A stretch of DNA of 64,000 nt from Alteromonas macleodii ATCC 27126 (GTDB lineage Bacteria > Pseudomonadota > Gammaproteobacteria > Enterobacterales > Alteromonadaceae), in assembly GCF_000172635.2 (NCBI RefSeq), contig NC_018632.1, positions 3,968,001-4,032,000 on the forward strand, in the 5' to 3' direction. Below the pieces are notes generated by a model. It saw nothing but the letters and a program-made list of their open reading frames with translations. It was not told the DNA's origin and did not search any database. This document shows, one piece after another, positions 46,269 through 54,571 of this stretch. The position numbers and the translations under genes are program-made. Position 1 is the first letter of the stretch; every line of letters starts with the position of its first letter.

Positions 46269-46814
46269 ATGCAGTATTATTTGCCACTAGCATTACTGCT
46301 TAACGCACTCATTTTTGCTTCAGCTGGCGCTCAAACGAGCGAAGCCCCTACCTATTATCAAGATTGCGCCGTTCTCGATTTTGGCGAACAAGATCTATCT
46401 ACGATGACAGAAGCGGAAAAAATACAAGCGTTAGACGACTCCTTATTTGGCGCACTAAACCAAAGCGAAGAATGCATGAACGCAGCGGCACAATCGAGCG
46501 CACAAAGCGTAGCTAGCGCGGCGGGTCAAGGTGCCGGGCAAGGCGCTGGTGCGGGTAATACCTCGAGCACATCATCTTCGGGGGCAGGCGCTGGGCAGTC
46601 TAGCTCACAAAGCAGCACTGAGTCTCAAGAATCATCGACGAATACACAAACAACCACTTCAAGTTCAGATCCTTCAAAACAGTCTATTGGAGGGCAAGCG
46701 AAAGGTGGAAGTTCAGCGGTATGTGACGCCGTAATTGCCGGCTTGCAAGGAGCAACAACTGAGTCTGAAAAGGCGCATTTCCAAGCATTAAAAGAGCAAT
46801 ACGGTTGTAAATAA
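46269..46814 (+). CDS. Secreted Ser/Gly/Ala/Gln-rich protein, first gene of the envelope locus
   Basis: I do not recognise this 181-residue protein. It has a signal peptide (LPLALLLNALIFASAGAQ). A small N-terminal domain (YYQDCAVLDFGEQDLSTMTEAEKIQALDDSLFGALNQSEECM) has two Cys. About 75 residues of low-complexity Gly/Ser/Gln/Ala sequence follow, then a C-terminal part with two more Cys (SAVCDAVIAGLQGATTESEKAHFQALKEQYGCK). Four cysteines suggest disulphides joining the two ends. It precedes the lipoprotein gene by 22 bases and likely belongs to the same periplasmic or outer-membrane assembly. Confidence 0.75.
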   Translation: MQYYLPLALLLNALIFASAGAQTSEAPTYYQDCAVLDFGEQDLSTMTEAEKIQALDDSLFGALNQSEECMNAAAQSSAQSVASAAGQGAGQGAGAGNTSSTSSSGAGAGQSSSQSSTESQESSTNTQTTTSSSDPSKQSIGGQAKGGSSAVCDAVIAGLQGATTESEKAHFQALKEQYGCK

Positions 46815-46836
46815 AAAATCAGAGGAAGGAAAGGAT

Positions 46837-48093
46837 ATGTCTTCATTTAAACCCAAGGCCCTGTTTACCGTGGTCGCAACAGCATCGTTTATACTCTTGA
46901 GCGGATGTGGCTCAACGCAGACTAATGTCACCAGTGTAGGACCATCTATGGTAGGCCCAGGGGGCGGTCAGGCGTTAGGCGCGCAAAAAAATACCTACAA
47001 CTACAACTCCGAAATTTATATGGATGTTGCCATACCTGTATTTGACCCGGGCTTTCCAACAGAACGTGATGGCACTATCGATTACGATGAAATAGAAGAG
47101 GAAGGGATTTGGCCTCAAGTGCGTCGCTTAGAAGCTAACCGCTTTGCAATCGCAACCAAAGAAGCCCTAGGTGAAACCAAATCTTTCGGCAGCATTAACG
47201 TAACGCCAGATGCTTCTGCACTTGCCGATGTTTACGTGCTGGGCAAAATTAATTACTCAGATACTGAAACTGTAGAAATTGGCGTGAAAGTGATGGACGC
47301 TAAAAACACAGTATGGGGTGAAGAAGAATTTGAATACCGCGTAAGTGAAGGCTGGTATCGCGATGCCATGTCTCGCGGCGAAAACCCTAACGGCCCAGTT
47401 TTCGAGCAAATTGCAAAATTCGTTTATGATTTGCTTATAAAGAAATCCGATGCCTACAAGCAAGAAGTGCAAATGGTGTCAGACCTGCGCTACGCACAAA
47501 TGTATAGCCCTGAGTCGTTTAGCCAATACCTTACTCAAGGCAGAAGAGGTGAGATTGAGCTAGTAAGTGCGCCTTCAGATAGCGATCCAATGCTTCGTCG
47601 CGTGCGCGCCATACAGGCGAAAGATGAACAATTTATAGATAGCCTTCAAGAAACCTATGATTCTTTTTGGGTAACCACTGAAGAGCCATACCGTAAGTAC
47701 CAGAAAGAGACACTTCCTGAAGCCAAGAAAATCAGAGAACTTGAAGCAGAACGCACCACACAACAAGTCACGGCAGGGTTATTCGCAGTCGCCTCAGTGC
47801 TTTTAGGCTCTAACTCTAGCTCAACGGCTGGTCAAGTAGCCGCGGCAGGTGCTGGTATTGCCGCAATTGGCACACTGAGTGAAGCAATCAAAACTAACAA
47901 AGAGCTTCACGCCCAACGGGATCTATTCGATGAAATGGGGCAAAACCTTGATATTCAGGTAGCCGATCAAATTGTTGAAATAGACAATCAACGAATTGAG
48001 CTTCAAGGCACAGCAAGCGAACAATACTACCAGCTTCGCGCTCGCCTTAAAGATATCTATGACATGGAATCCACACCAATGACTGCGCTATAA
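46837..48093 (+). CDS. Lipoprotein of the envelope locus
   Basis: This 418-residue protein has a type II signal peptide (FILLSGC, lipidated Cys24). An alpha/beta domain (about 60-220) has SEIYMDVAIPVFDPGFP, ADVYVLGKINYSDTETVEIGVKVMDAKNTVWGEE and YDLLIKKSDAYK, which looks like the penicillin-binding-protein activator LpoB/CsgG-like class of lipoproteins. A helical, hydrophobic stretch follows (about 310-350: QVTAGLFAVASVLLG, AGQVAAAGAGIAAIGTL), then a coiled C-terminus. It has an excellent SD (GGAAGGA). The comparison to CsgG/LpoB is weak. It probably anchors the locus complex to the outer membrane. Confidence 0.75.
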   Translation: MSSFKPKALFTVVATASFILLSGCGSTQTNVTSVGPSMVGPGGGQALGAQKNTYNYNSEIYMDVAIPVFDPGFPTERDGTIDYDEIEEEGIWPQVRRLEANRFAIATKEALGETKSFGSINVTPDASALADVYVLGKINYSDTETVEIGVKVMDAKNTVWGEEEFEYRVSEGWYRDAMSRGENPNGPVFEQIAKFVYDLLIKKSDAYKQEVQMVSDLRYAQMYSPESFSQYLTQGRRGEIELVSAPSDSDPMLRRVRAIQAKDEQFIDSLQETYDSFWVTTEEPYRKYQKETLPEAKKIRELEAERTTQQVTAGLFAVASVLLGSNSSSTAGQVAAAGAGIAAIGTLSEAIKTNKELHAQRDLFDEMGQNLDIQVADQIVEIDNQRIELQGTASEQYYQLRARLKDIYDMESTPMTAL

Positions 48094-48170
48094 GCCCAGT
48101 CGTTGGTGTTATCAAAACCATTAAATAAGATATCTATTCTATTGTTAAGTTAGAGAGTAAAGGGTTACGC

Positions 48171-49619
48171 ATGCCAAGCGTTGAGCAACAAATAGAGCAA
48201 AGCAGAGCAAAGAAAAAGGCACTCATAAAAAAGTCACTGCTCGGTTTTTCACTGGTCATGTTGATAGGCGTTGCAGGCGTACTCCTTATCTCATATATGC
48301 CTACTGTCACATCGAACGTTACGGACGCCACGGATGACACAACAGCAGTACCCCAAACCGCAAAAGCTACACCCACTGTGGAAGTTAATGAAGAAGAACG
48401 AAAAGCCCTTCAAATGGCGCTTAGCGAGTCAAAACAAAGTGTAAACGACTTGGTTAGTCGCGTTTCACACTCCCAGATGTTCCTAGAAAAAGCGAGTGAA
48501 GTTGAGCGCAAGTTGAATACTGCGTTTAATGAGTATGGCGCATCCAACTACGGCGCAGTTATAAATGCACTGGATGATATAAAGAGCTCAGTTGACACAA
48601 TAAATACTGACTACGAAAACGCCTACACTCAACCTTATGAAGACGCCCTCCTTGCCTTCAATAATGGGAATGTTTCAAGCGCGTTTAACCTAAATAAAAC
48701 GTCGTTAACGATAAACCCTGATTTCGAAAAAGCTAACATTTTGCAGCAACGCATTGATGTATTTGATGAGGTGCAAGACGCCTACGAGCAGGCACGCATT
48801 GGTAAGGTCGAAAACAACATCAGCAAACAGCGCGAAGCGTACGCAAAAATAGTACAGTTAGATCCTGCCCGTAAGGACGCACAGCAAGCACTTGATGCTA
48901 TTAACCGGCAATTGCAAGACAGCCGATTTGATACGCTGCTAGCTCAGGCAAATCGAGCTATCGAGCAAGGTGACTACCCTGCTGCCGCAGAATTCCTCAA
49001 TGACGCCAAAAGTCTAAAAGCTTCAAGCAGTGAGCTTGCCACCATTAGTAAAAAGCTCGCGTCTTTAGTTGCTTCACAAGAGCAGCAGAAAATTGAAAAT
49101 CAAGTCGCCTTGTTTGTCAGCGCAGATGAATGGCAAACCGTAAAGCTGCTAGCAAATAAAGGCCTCGCTAGCTTTCCAGTCAGCCCTGCTTTACTTGAGG
49201 CAAAGCAAAATGCCGAAGCCATACTCGATGCAGAAAAAAGCTTGAGCGCTTACCAAAGGCGGCCAGAACGTTTATCGGATAACAACGTCAGAAATCTAGC
49301 CCTTAAAGACATTGCGCGAGCAGGTTCACATGCAGAAAAAAGCGCAAAACTGCGTGCCCAAATATTTTCACTTGAGCAAGTGATCGACAATATCAATCAG
49401 CCCCGATCCGTAACAATAACGTCGGATAACGATACCTATATTAAGGTACTTGGAGTAGGCCTCGTGGGGGAAGTAAAAACAAAAACCATTCAGCTGAAAC
49501 CTGGTACATATCGCATTGAAGGGAGCCGCGAGGGTTATCGCTCAACCATTCAAGAGATTGTAGTTTCACCGTCAGACACCAACCTATCAGTACATATTGT
49601 ATGTACTGAAAAAGTATAA
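48171..49619 (+). CDS. Single-pass membrane protein with helical repeat and PEGA-like end
   Basis: This 482-residue protein has a short basic N-terminus (EQSRAKKKALIKKS), one membrane helix (about 22-44: LLGFSLVMLIGVAGVLLISYM) and a long periplasmic, mostly helical region with TPR-like pairs (LLAFNNGNVSSAFNLNKTSLTINPDFEKANIL, AIEQGDYPAAAEFLNDAKSL). It ends in a PEGA-like beta unit (about 415-475: YIKVLGVGLVG, IQLKPGTYRIEGSREGYRS). Its N-terminus and PEGA end parallel the next gene, 11 bases downstream, so the two probably work together as inner-membrane-anchored periplasmic arms. Confidence 0.75.
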   Translation: MPSVEQQIEQSRAKKKALIKKSLLGFSLVMLIGVAGVLLISYMPTVTSNVTDATDDTTAVPQTAKATPTVEVNEEERKALQMALSESKQSVNDLVSRVSHSQMFLEKASEVERKLNTAFNEYGASNYGAVINALDDIKSSVDTINTDYENAYTQPYEDALLAFNNGNVSSAFNLNKTSLTINPDFEKANILQQRIDVFDEVQDAYEQARIGKVENNISKQREAYAKIVQLDPARKDAQQALDAINRQLQDSRFDTLLAQANRAIEQGDYPAAAEFLNDAKSLKASSSELATISKKLASLVASQEQQKIENQVALFVSADEWQTVKLLANKGLASFPVSPALLEAKQNAEAILDAEKSLSAYQRRPERLSDNNVRNLALKDIARAGSHAEKSAKLRAQIFSLEQVIDNINQPRSVTITSDNDTYIKVLGVGLVGEVKTKTIQLKPGTYRIEGSREGYRSTIQEIVVSPSDTNLSVHIVCTEKV

Positions 49620-49630
49620 GGACCTATCCA

Positions 49631-51613
49631 GTGAGCAGTATTGATGACGCCATTGCCAAAGGAAAGAAGCGAAGAAAGGGCGTTGCTATAGCTTCATTAA
49701 TAGGACTGGCCGCCGTTCTCGTTGTTTATTTTGGCTGGCTGTTTCTTACCAAAGGTTATGCCTTTGCAGTTTCTCCAGAACGTGCAGCACAAAATCCGCA
49801 ATTTGCTGTTTTAAGTGGTAGTGCGATGTTCATTAGTGACAAGCTTTACGTGTTTGGTAGCCATGCTGAAGTCCAGGTTTCGGCCCCAAAATATCAAGAT
49901 GCCACGGTTGTTATTAACGACAATTCGCCAAGCACTATTAATGTTACGCTCGTTCCTTTACCGGCAAAAGTCACCCTATCAACCTCCCCTTCATTGAGTG
50001 AAATAACCTGGCATTTAAACGCTGAGAAAGTAGCGGTATCGAGAACCTACGTAACGGAATTAAAAAAGGGCAGCTACAGAGCGAGCGCCAGTCATCCGCA
50101 TTATGAAACGGGTGAGATCCAATTTGATGCAGATATCGCGCAGGAAATTGAACAAGTTATTTCACTTTCTCCAGTTAAGGGCGCAATTAGCATAAACTCA
50201 AGCCCTTCTGGTGCCAATGTCTCCCTTGACGGTAAAGATATGGGTGTCACGCCACTTTCTATTAATATGAATGGCGGTAAGTACGAAATTGTCGTGACGA
50301 AGTCAGGGCTAGAGCCATTGGAAGACACCATTGAAGTCACTAGCCAACGCCCTAACCCGACAAGAAACTATAACCTTCAACCCCTTCAAGCACAGATAAC
50401 AGTTTCGACAGACCCTCAAGGCGGCGTACTTACAGTAAATAATAAACCGACTGATACAAGATCTCGTGTGGATGCGAATACGCCACATATCGTCAAGTAT
50501 GAAAAAACCGGATTCATTTCACAAAGCCAGCGGATCACGCTAGCTCCCGGCGAGAACAAAGCGCTTACCTTCAACCTTCAAGAAGAGCGAGGACAAGTGA
50601 ATATAAGCGCGTCGTTAAGTGCAAAAGTTTTCATCGACGGTTCACCTAAAGGTCAAACGCCGCTTAATTTAACGCTTCAAGCTTTACCGCACACAGTAAC
50701 ATTCGAACGTGAAGGATATCGCAGTGTTACCAAGACTATTACACCTAGTGCAAACAAGCCGGTGAAAGTACACGCTGATATGCTTACAGAGTTTGAAGCA
50801 AGACGGCGTGAAGGTAAGCCGCTTTTTGCAAATACACTGGGTATTCAACTTTCGCTTGTTACACCCAAAGCCTTCACTATGGGCTCTCCTGCAAACGAAA
50901 AGGATCGCCAGCGCAATGAAACGCAAAGAGACGTATCTTTTTCGCGTAAATTCTGGATGTCTAATCACGAGGTTACTCAGGCGCAGTTCGCCGCGTTCGC
51001 AGGGAAAGGGCCTAGCAGCAAGCTACCGATCACGAATGTTTCGTGGAGTGATGCGGTTGCGTTTACAAATTGGCTAAGCGAGAAGGAAGGTTTAACACCG
51101 TTTTATGTTGTTCAAAATGGCAGAGTAACCGGTATTGATAAAACCTCGAAAGGCTATCGTTTACCTACGGAAGCCGAGTGGGAATTCGTTGCAAAAATGA
51201 ATCGCCGAGCATCACCAACAATCTTTGTTTGGGGTAATCAGTTTAGGCTTCGCGATAAGCAAGGCAACTTCGCTGATGCGTCGCTAAGTGGGAAACAGAC
51301 CTTTATTTTAAAAGACTACGATGACGGATTTGCCGACAAAGCTCCTGTTGGTTCGTTCAAAGCTGAACGCGGTGGATTCTACGATTTAGATGGCAATGTG
51401 CGTGAGTGGGTCCACGATGTTTACCAGAATTCACCATCAAACCAGTCTGGTACTTTTGCCGACTACCTAGGCCCTGTTGGACAAGGTAAACACGTAGTAA
51501 AAGGCGCGTCGTTTCAAACGGGTCGGCTTAAAAATATTCGCGCAAGCGTGCGCAGCGGTGAGACTGAACCTGCTGACGATATAGGCTTTCGCATAGCGAG
51601 ATACGAGAATTAA
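49631..51613 (+). CDS. PEGA-repeat protein with C-terminal SUMF1/FGE-like domain
   Basis: This 660-residue protein has a basic N-terminus (AIAKGKKRRKG) and one membrane helix (about 18-39). About five PEGA-type beta repeats (about 60-385) follow, for example INSSPSGANVSLDGKDMG, GKYEIVVTKSGLEPL, VFIDGSPKGQTPLNLT and HTVTFEREGYRSV. A formylglycine-generating-enzyme-like domain (about 405-660) has FTMGSPANEKDR, HEVTQAQFAAFAG, VSWSDAVAFTNWLSE, YRLPTEAEWEFVAK, GGFYDLDGNVREWVHD and IGFRIARYEN. The whole protein has no Cys, so the FGE redox chemistry is impossible; the domain is probably a binding module, perhaps for peptidoglycan or protein. The start is GTG. The 35-codon ORF begins one base after its stop. 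Confidence 0.88.
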   Translation: MSSIDDAIAKGKKRRKGVAIASLIGLAAVLVVYFGWLFLTKGYAFAVSPERAAQNPQFAVLSGSAMFISDKLYVFGSHAEVQVSAPKYQDATVVINDNSPSTINVTLVPLPAKVTLSTSPSLSEITWHLNAEKVAVSRTYVTELKKGSYRASASHPHYETGEIQFDADIAQEIEQVISLSPVKGAISINSSPSGANVSLDGKDMGVTPLSINMNGGKYEIVVTKSGLEPLEDTIEVTSQRPNPTRNYNLQPLQAQITVSTDPQGGVLTVNNKPTDTRSRVDANTPHIVKYEKTGFISQSQRITLAPGENKALTFNLQEERGQVNISASLSAKVFIDGSPKGQTPLNLTLQALPHTVTFEREGYRSVTKTITPSANKPVKVHADMLTEFEARRREGKPLFANTLGIQLSLVTPKAFTMGSPANEKDRQRNETQRDVSFSRKFWMSNHEVTQAQFAAFAGKGPSSKLPITNVSWSDAVAFTNWLSEKEGLTPFYVVQNGRVTGIDKTSKGYRLPTEAEWEFVAKMNRRASPTIFVWGNQFRLRDKQGNFADASLSGKQTFILKDYDDGFADKAPVGSFKAERGGFYDLDGNVREWVHDVYQNSPSNQSGTFADYLGPVGQGKHVVKGASFQTGRLKNIRASVRSGETEPADDIGFRIARYEN

Positions 51614-51614
51614 T

Positions 51615-51722
51615 ATGAAAAAGAAACTGATCATTGCTGCAGTATTGTTGGCCATTGCGGGCACCGCAAGTGCGTACTTTGTATCGTTAGATTCGCCGCA
51701 AGACTTTCCAACTAACATTTAA
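51615..51722 (+). CDS. 35-residue secreted or membrane micropeptide
   Basis: The ATG at 51615 lies one base after the stop of the PEGA/SUMF1 gene, and the stop lies a few bases before the SD of the channel gene. The product MKKKLIIAAVLLAIAGTASA is followed by 15 residues (YFVSLDSPQDFPTNI). It has a textbook signal peptide or anchor with a possible cleavage after TASA. It is either a tiny exported peptide or a small subunit like those found beside membrane complexes. Tight fit between two genes on the same strand argues that it is real; there is no strong SD, so it probably relies on coupling. Confidence 0.6.
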   Translation: MKKKLIIAAVLLAIAGTASAYFVSLDSPQDFPTNI

Positions 51723-51738
51723 CTATCAAGGAATGATG

Positions 51739-52509
51739 ATGAATAAAGAGAATACGTTGTCAATGAACCCCAGCTTTCTTGTAAGTGGCGGGGTCTTTCT
51801 ATTTATATTTGCCTTGGTACATTTTCTATTTGCCGGTTTTATTCGCCCCGCAGCCGAAAAAGTCATGGCAACGGCTGGCACAGCGTCCCTATCCTCTTTC
51901 TGGGTTATTCTTAAAGATATCGAGCAACAGGTTTGTATCTCACTGATGCTGTTTTGCATTTTCCTAATGGTTTACAAACTTTGGAAGCTGCTGGATGAAG
52001 AAGAGATTTACTCACGAGACTTACTGCCTGAGCACAACAAAGATACGCCACTAAATGTAGATAAAGCGTTAGATGAGCTTTCGTCTTCATCTTATAGCGA
52101 CACCCCCGCATACAGCACGTGGATAAACTGCATTAGACGCTTTAAAAACACACAGAACGTGCAGCATGCTGCCGATGCAATCCACGCTTCGGTAGAAAAT
52201 ATTGCTGCCCAGCTTGAAAGTGGTAATAACGTGATTCGCTACATTATTTGGGCTATCCCTTCGATTGGTTTCGTTGGCACTGTTCGCGGTATTGGCGCAG
52301 CCCTTGCGCAAGCAGACGCAGCCCTGGATGGTGATATAGCGGGAATGACGGCTTCGCTGGGCGTTGCGTTCAACTCTACTCTCGTGGCGCTTTTTATATC
52401 GCTTATATTAATGTTGTTAATGCACCTGTTAAATGGTCGCCAAGACACTATGGTAATTCGCACACAAGAGTCTTGTGAACACCACCTTCTGTCACACCTT
52501 CACAACTAA
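51739..52509 (+). CDS. MotA/TolQ/ExbB-family proton-channel-like protein
   Basis: This 256-residue protein has three or four membrane helices: FLVSGGVFLFIFALVHFLFAGFI (about 11-34), VCISLMLFCIFLMVYKLW (about 65-82), and a C-terminal pair, IRYIIWAIPSIGFVGTVRGIGAAL and GVAFNSTLVALFISLILMLLMHLL. The latter is the MotA_ExbB signature: P-x-x-GF-x-GTV-x-G and SLGVAFxSTLVAL. The family couples ion flow to motion through a TolR/ExbD/MotB partner. Here the next two genes supply such partners. The ATG at 51739 is six bases after AAGGA, better placed than the ATGs at 51733 and 51736. Confidence 0.9.
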   Translation: MNKENTLSMNPSFLVSGGVFLFIFALVHFLFAGFIRPAAEKVMATAGTASLSSFWVILKDIEQQVCISLMLFCIFLMVYKLWKLLDEEEIYSRDLLPEHNKDTPLNVDKALDELSSSSYSDTPAYSTWINCIRRFKNTQNVQHAADAIHASVENIAAQLESGNNVIRYIIWAIPSIGFVGTVRGIGAALAQADAALDGDIAGMTASLGVAFNSTLVALFISLILMLLMHLLNGRQDTMVIRTQESCEHHLLSHLHN

Positions 52510-52524
52510 TTAGGCGAGACAGTA

Positions 52525-53583
52525 ATGCCTAAAGTGCGTAAAGCCGAAGACGGATTTAACCTGGCGTTTTTAGACGTTATGGCCTGTGGCCTTGGCGCGG
52601 TTATTCTTATTTTCATTCTGGTCGACTTTAAAGCGTTTACACCTACACCAACTGAAGAGAAAGAAAAATTAGAGCAGGAACTCGCCGCCGCAGAGCAAGA
52701 ACAACAAAAACTCAAAAAGTCGATTGACGAATTAAACGATAAAATTGCCCTTGAGTCAGCGAAGCAAGACGATGCTCAGCAAGCGCAAGCAGATACAACG
52801 CAAGACCAGTCAAAACTACTGCAAGATATGTCTACTGAAATGGCAGTAGTGGCTGATCTTGAAAACCAGCTAGCCGCATTGTCTAAAGAAGTAGAAAAGT
52901 CAGCCAACATTCAAATGCAAGGTACCGGCGAACAGAACTACATCACTGGCATGAAAATAGAGGGCCCGGAAATAGGTCTGCTAATTGACAAAAGTGCGTC
53001 AATGATGGGCGACAACTTGGTGGATATTTTAGGCAAGTTAGCGTTGAGTGATAGCCAGAAGGTCTCTACGCCGAAGTGGATACGCACCAAACGGGTAGCC
53101 CAATGGATGCTCGCGCGAGTCCCTTTAGAATCAAGAGTCACCGTAGTGACTTTTTCAGACACCGCTACCACACTAGGCCTTCGTGATGTAAATAGTGCCA
53201 AAGTCAGCGGCTCGATGAACGCCATAGTTAAAGACCTCGGTGCCGTCGTCCCCAATGGAGGAACAAACCTTCAAGAAGGTTTAAGCATTTTATTCAAGGC
53301 TAACCCAAACATCACCGATGTGTATATTGTCACCGATGGCCTTCCTACCTTGGGTGACGGACTACCTATGAGCTGCAAAAGCTTCATTAGTAGTAAAAAG
53401 TCAATTTCATCAGATTGCCGTAAGACCTTATTTGTTGAAACCGTTAAGCGCGCTAAGAAAGGCGTGCATTACAATGTGATTTTGCTGCCCATTGAGGGCG
53501 ATCCTTTTGCTTCACCTATGTACTGGGAATGGACCCGCGCAACGAGCGGCACTTTCCTATCACCTGCTCCGGAGTGGCCTTAA
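52525..53583 (+). CDS. Membrane-anchored vWA protein with TolR/ExbD-like N-terminus (first of pair)
   Basis: This 352-residue protein begins with FNLAFLDVMACGLGAVILIFILV (residues 11-33), one membrane helix with Asp17. The pattern is like the FxDVM...LLIIF helix of ExbD/TolR/MotB. A coiled coil (about 45-130: KEKLEQELAAAEQEQQKLKKSIDEL) and a von Willebrand A domain (about 150-345) with MIDAS DKSASM, then VPNGGTNLQEGL and IVTDGLPTLGD, follow. It probably binds ligands through a divalent metal in the periplasm while its helix pairs with the channel protein encoded 15 bases upstream. Its stop overlaps the next start (TAATG). Confidence 0.88.
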   Translation: MPKVRKAEDGFNLAFLDVMACGLGAVILIFILVDFKAFTPTPTEEKEKLEQELAAAEQEQQKLKKSIDELNDKIALESAKQDDAQQAQADTTQDQSKLLQDMSTEMAVVADLENQLAALSKEVEKSANIQMQGTGEQNYITGMKIEGPEIGLLIDKSASMMGDNLVDILGKLALSDSQKVSTPKWIRTKRVAQWMLARVPLESRVTVVTFSDTATTLGLRDVNSAKVSGSMNAIVKDLGAVVPNGGTNLQEGLSILFKANPNITDVYIVTDGLPTLGDGLPMSCKSFISSKKSISSDCRKTLFVETVKRAKKGVHYNVILLPIEGDPFASPMYWEWTRATSGTFLSPAPEWP

Positions 53584-54533
53584 TGCGCAAAATTCAACGA
53601 GCCCCCGTTGAGGTATTCAACATTGCCTTTCTTGACATAATTTCCTGTGCTTTCGGCGCCGTAGTCATGCTGGTGCTTCTGGCCAAAAACGGTACTGAAG
53701 ACACCGAGCGCGGCCCTAGTAACGTAAGCGTTCTTATTGACCAGGTATTACAGGCTCAAGTTGATGTGGAAACGCTCAAAGGCGCACTGTCAGATAAGCT
53801 ACAAGAACTGAAAGCAGCACAAAGCAAAACTGCTTCCGTCACGGAACAGAAAGACAATTTAGACTCATCGATACCACGCGCACAACAAACCATTAATCAA
53901 CTGAAAGACAAAGCTTCGTCGCTGCGTAACGAAATACGCCAGGCAACCGCTATGTTAAATACGCCGAATCCGACAGATACGCCTGACGACGATGTTGGTG
54001 GAATTCCCACCGATGCTGAGTACGTTATTTTTGCTATCGATAACTCGGGTTCCATGTCCTCTGGCAGTGGTTGGAATCGCGTGATCACCGTCGTAAACGA
54101 CATTTTGAAAAACCATCCTAAAATGAAAGGTTTTCAGATTATGTCTGCTGACGGAAGCTTTATGTTTTCCAGTAGAGCTGGGCAATGGCTAGATGACAGA
54201 CAAACAATGAGAGATACCGCAATGAGCCAAATGAAGAGCTTTAAAGGAGGGGCAAGCCAGCCTGAAGCGGGGATCCTTAAAGCCATCAAACTGTATAAAA
54301 ACACCAAAGGGCGCGTGAGTCTTTATGTGTTTGGTGATGATTATCAAAGGCCGAATTTAGATCAGATTGTAAGTCAGATTACCCAAGCTAACCAAGGTGC
54401 TAATGGACAGCCTGTTATTCGTATACACGGCGTAGGCTTTAGCCGAAGTAATGGAAACGCACAGCGCTTTAGTGCATTTATGCAGGCGGTAGCGAAGCGA
54501 AACCGCGGCGCTTTCATCGGCCAATATTTTTAG
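53583..54533 (+). CDS. Membrane-anchored vWA protein with TolR/ExbD-like N-terminus (second of pair)
   Basis: This 316-residue paralogue-like partner of the preceding gene has N-terminal VFNIAFLDIISCAFGAVVMLVLL with Asp18, sharing FN-x-AFLD-x3-C-x2-GAV with its neighbour. A coiled coil (about 45-120) follows, then a vWA domain (about 135-316) with MIDAS DNSGSMSSGS and FGDDYQRPN. The ATG at 53583 overlaps the previous stop; an upstream in-frame start would lie inside the neighbour. The C-terminus is QAVAKRNRGAFIGQYF. A 14-bp hairpin spans its stop. It is last of the eight-gene locus, and HMG-CoA reductase is convergent. Confidence 0.88.
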   Translation: MRKIQRAPVEVFNIAFLDIISCAFGAVVMLVLLAKNGTEDTERGPSNVSVLIDQVLQAQVDVETLKGALSDKLQELKAAQSKTASVTEQKDNLDSSIPRAQQTINQLKDKASSLRNEIRQATAMLNTPNPTDTPDDDVGGIPTDAEYVIFAIDNSGSMSSGSGWNRVITVVNDILKNHPKMKGFQIMSADGSFMFSSRAGQWLDDRQTMRDTAMSQMKSFKGGASQPEAGILKAIKLYKNTKGRVSLYVFGDDYQRPNLDQIVSQITQANQGANGQPVIRIHGVGFSRSNGNAQRFSAFMQAVAKRNRGAFIGQYF

Positions 54534-54551
54534 TCTCTATTGGCCGATGAA
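54513..54551 (+). terminator. 14-bp hairpin spanning the stop of the second vWA gene
   Basis: TTCATCGGCCAATA at 54513-54526 is the exact reverse complement of TATTGGCCGATGAA at 54538-54551. The stop (TAG, 54531-54533) falls in the loop. No T run follows in either direction, so it may be a transcript 3' stabiliser or a convergent transcription signal rather than a simple terminator. Confidence 0.55.
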
Positions 54552-54571
54552 TCGCCTCGTTGGCCAAGGTT

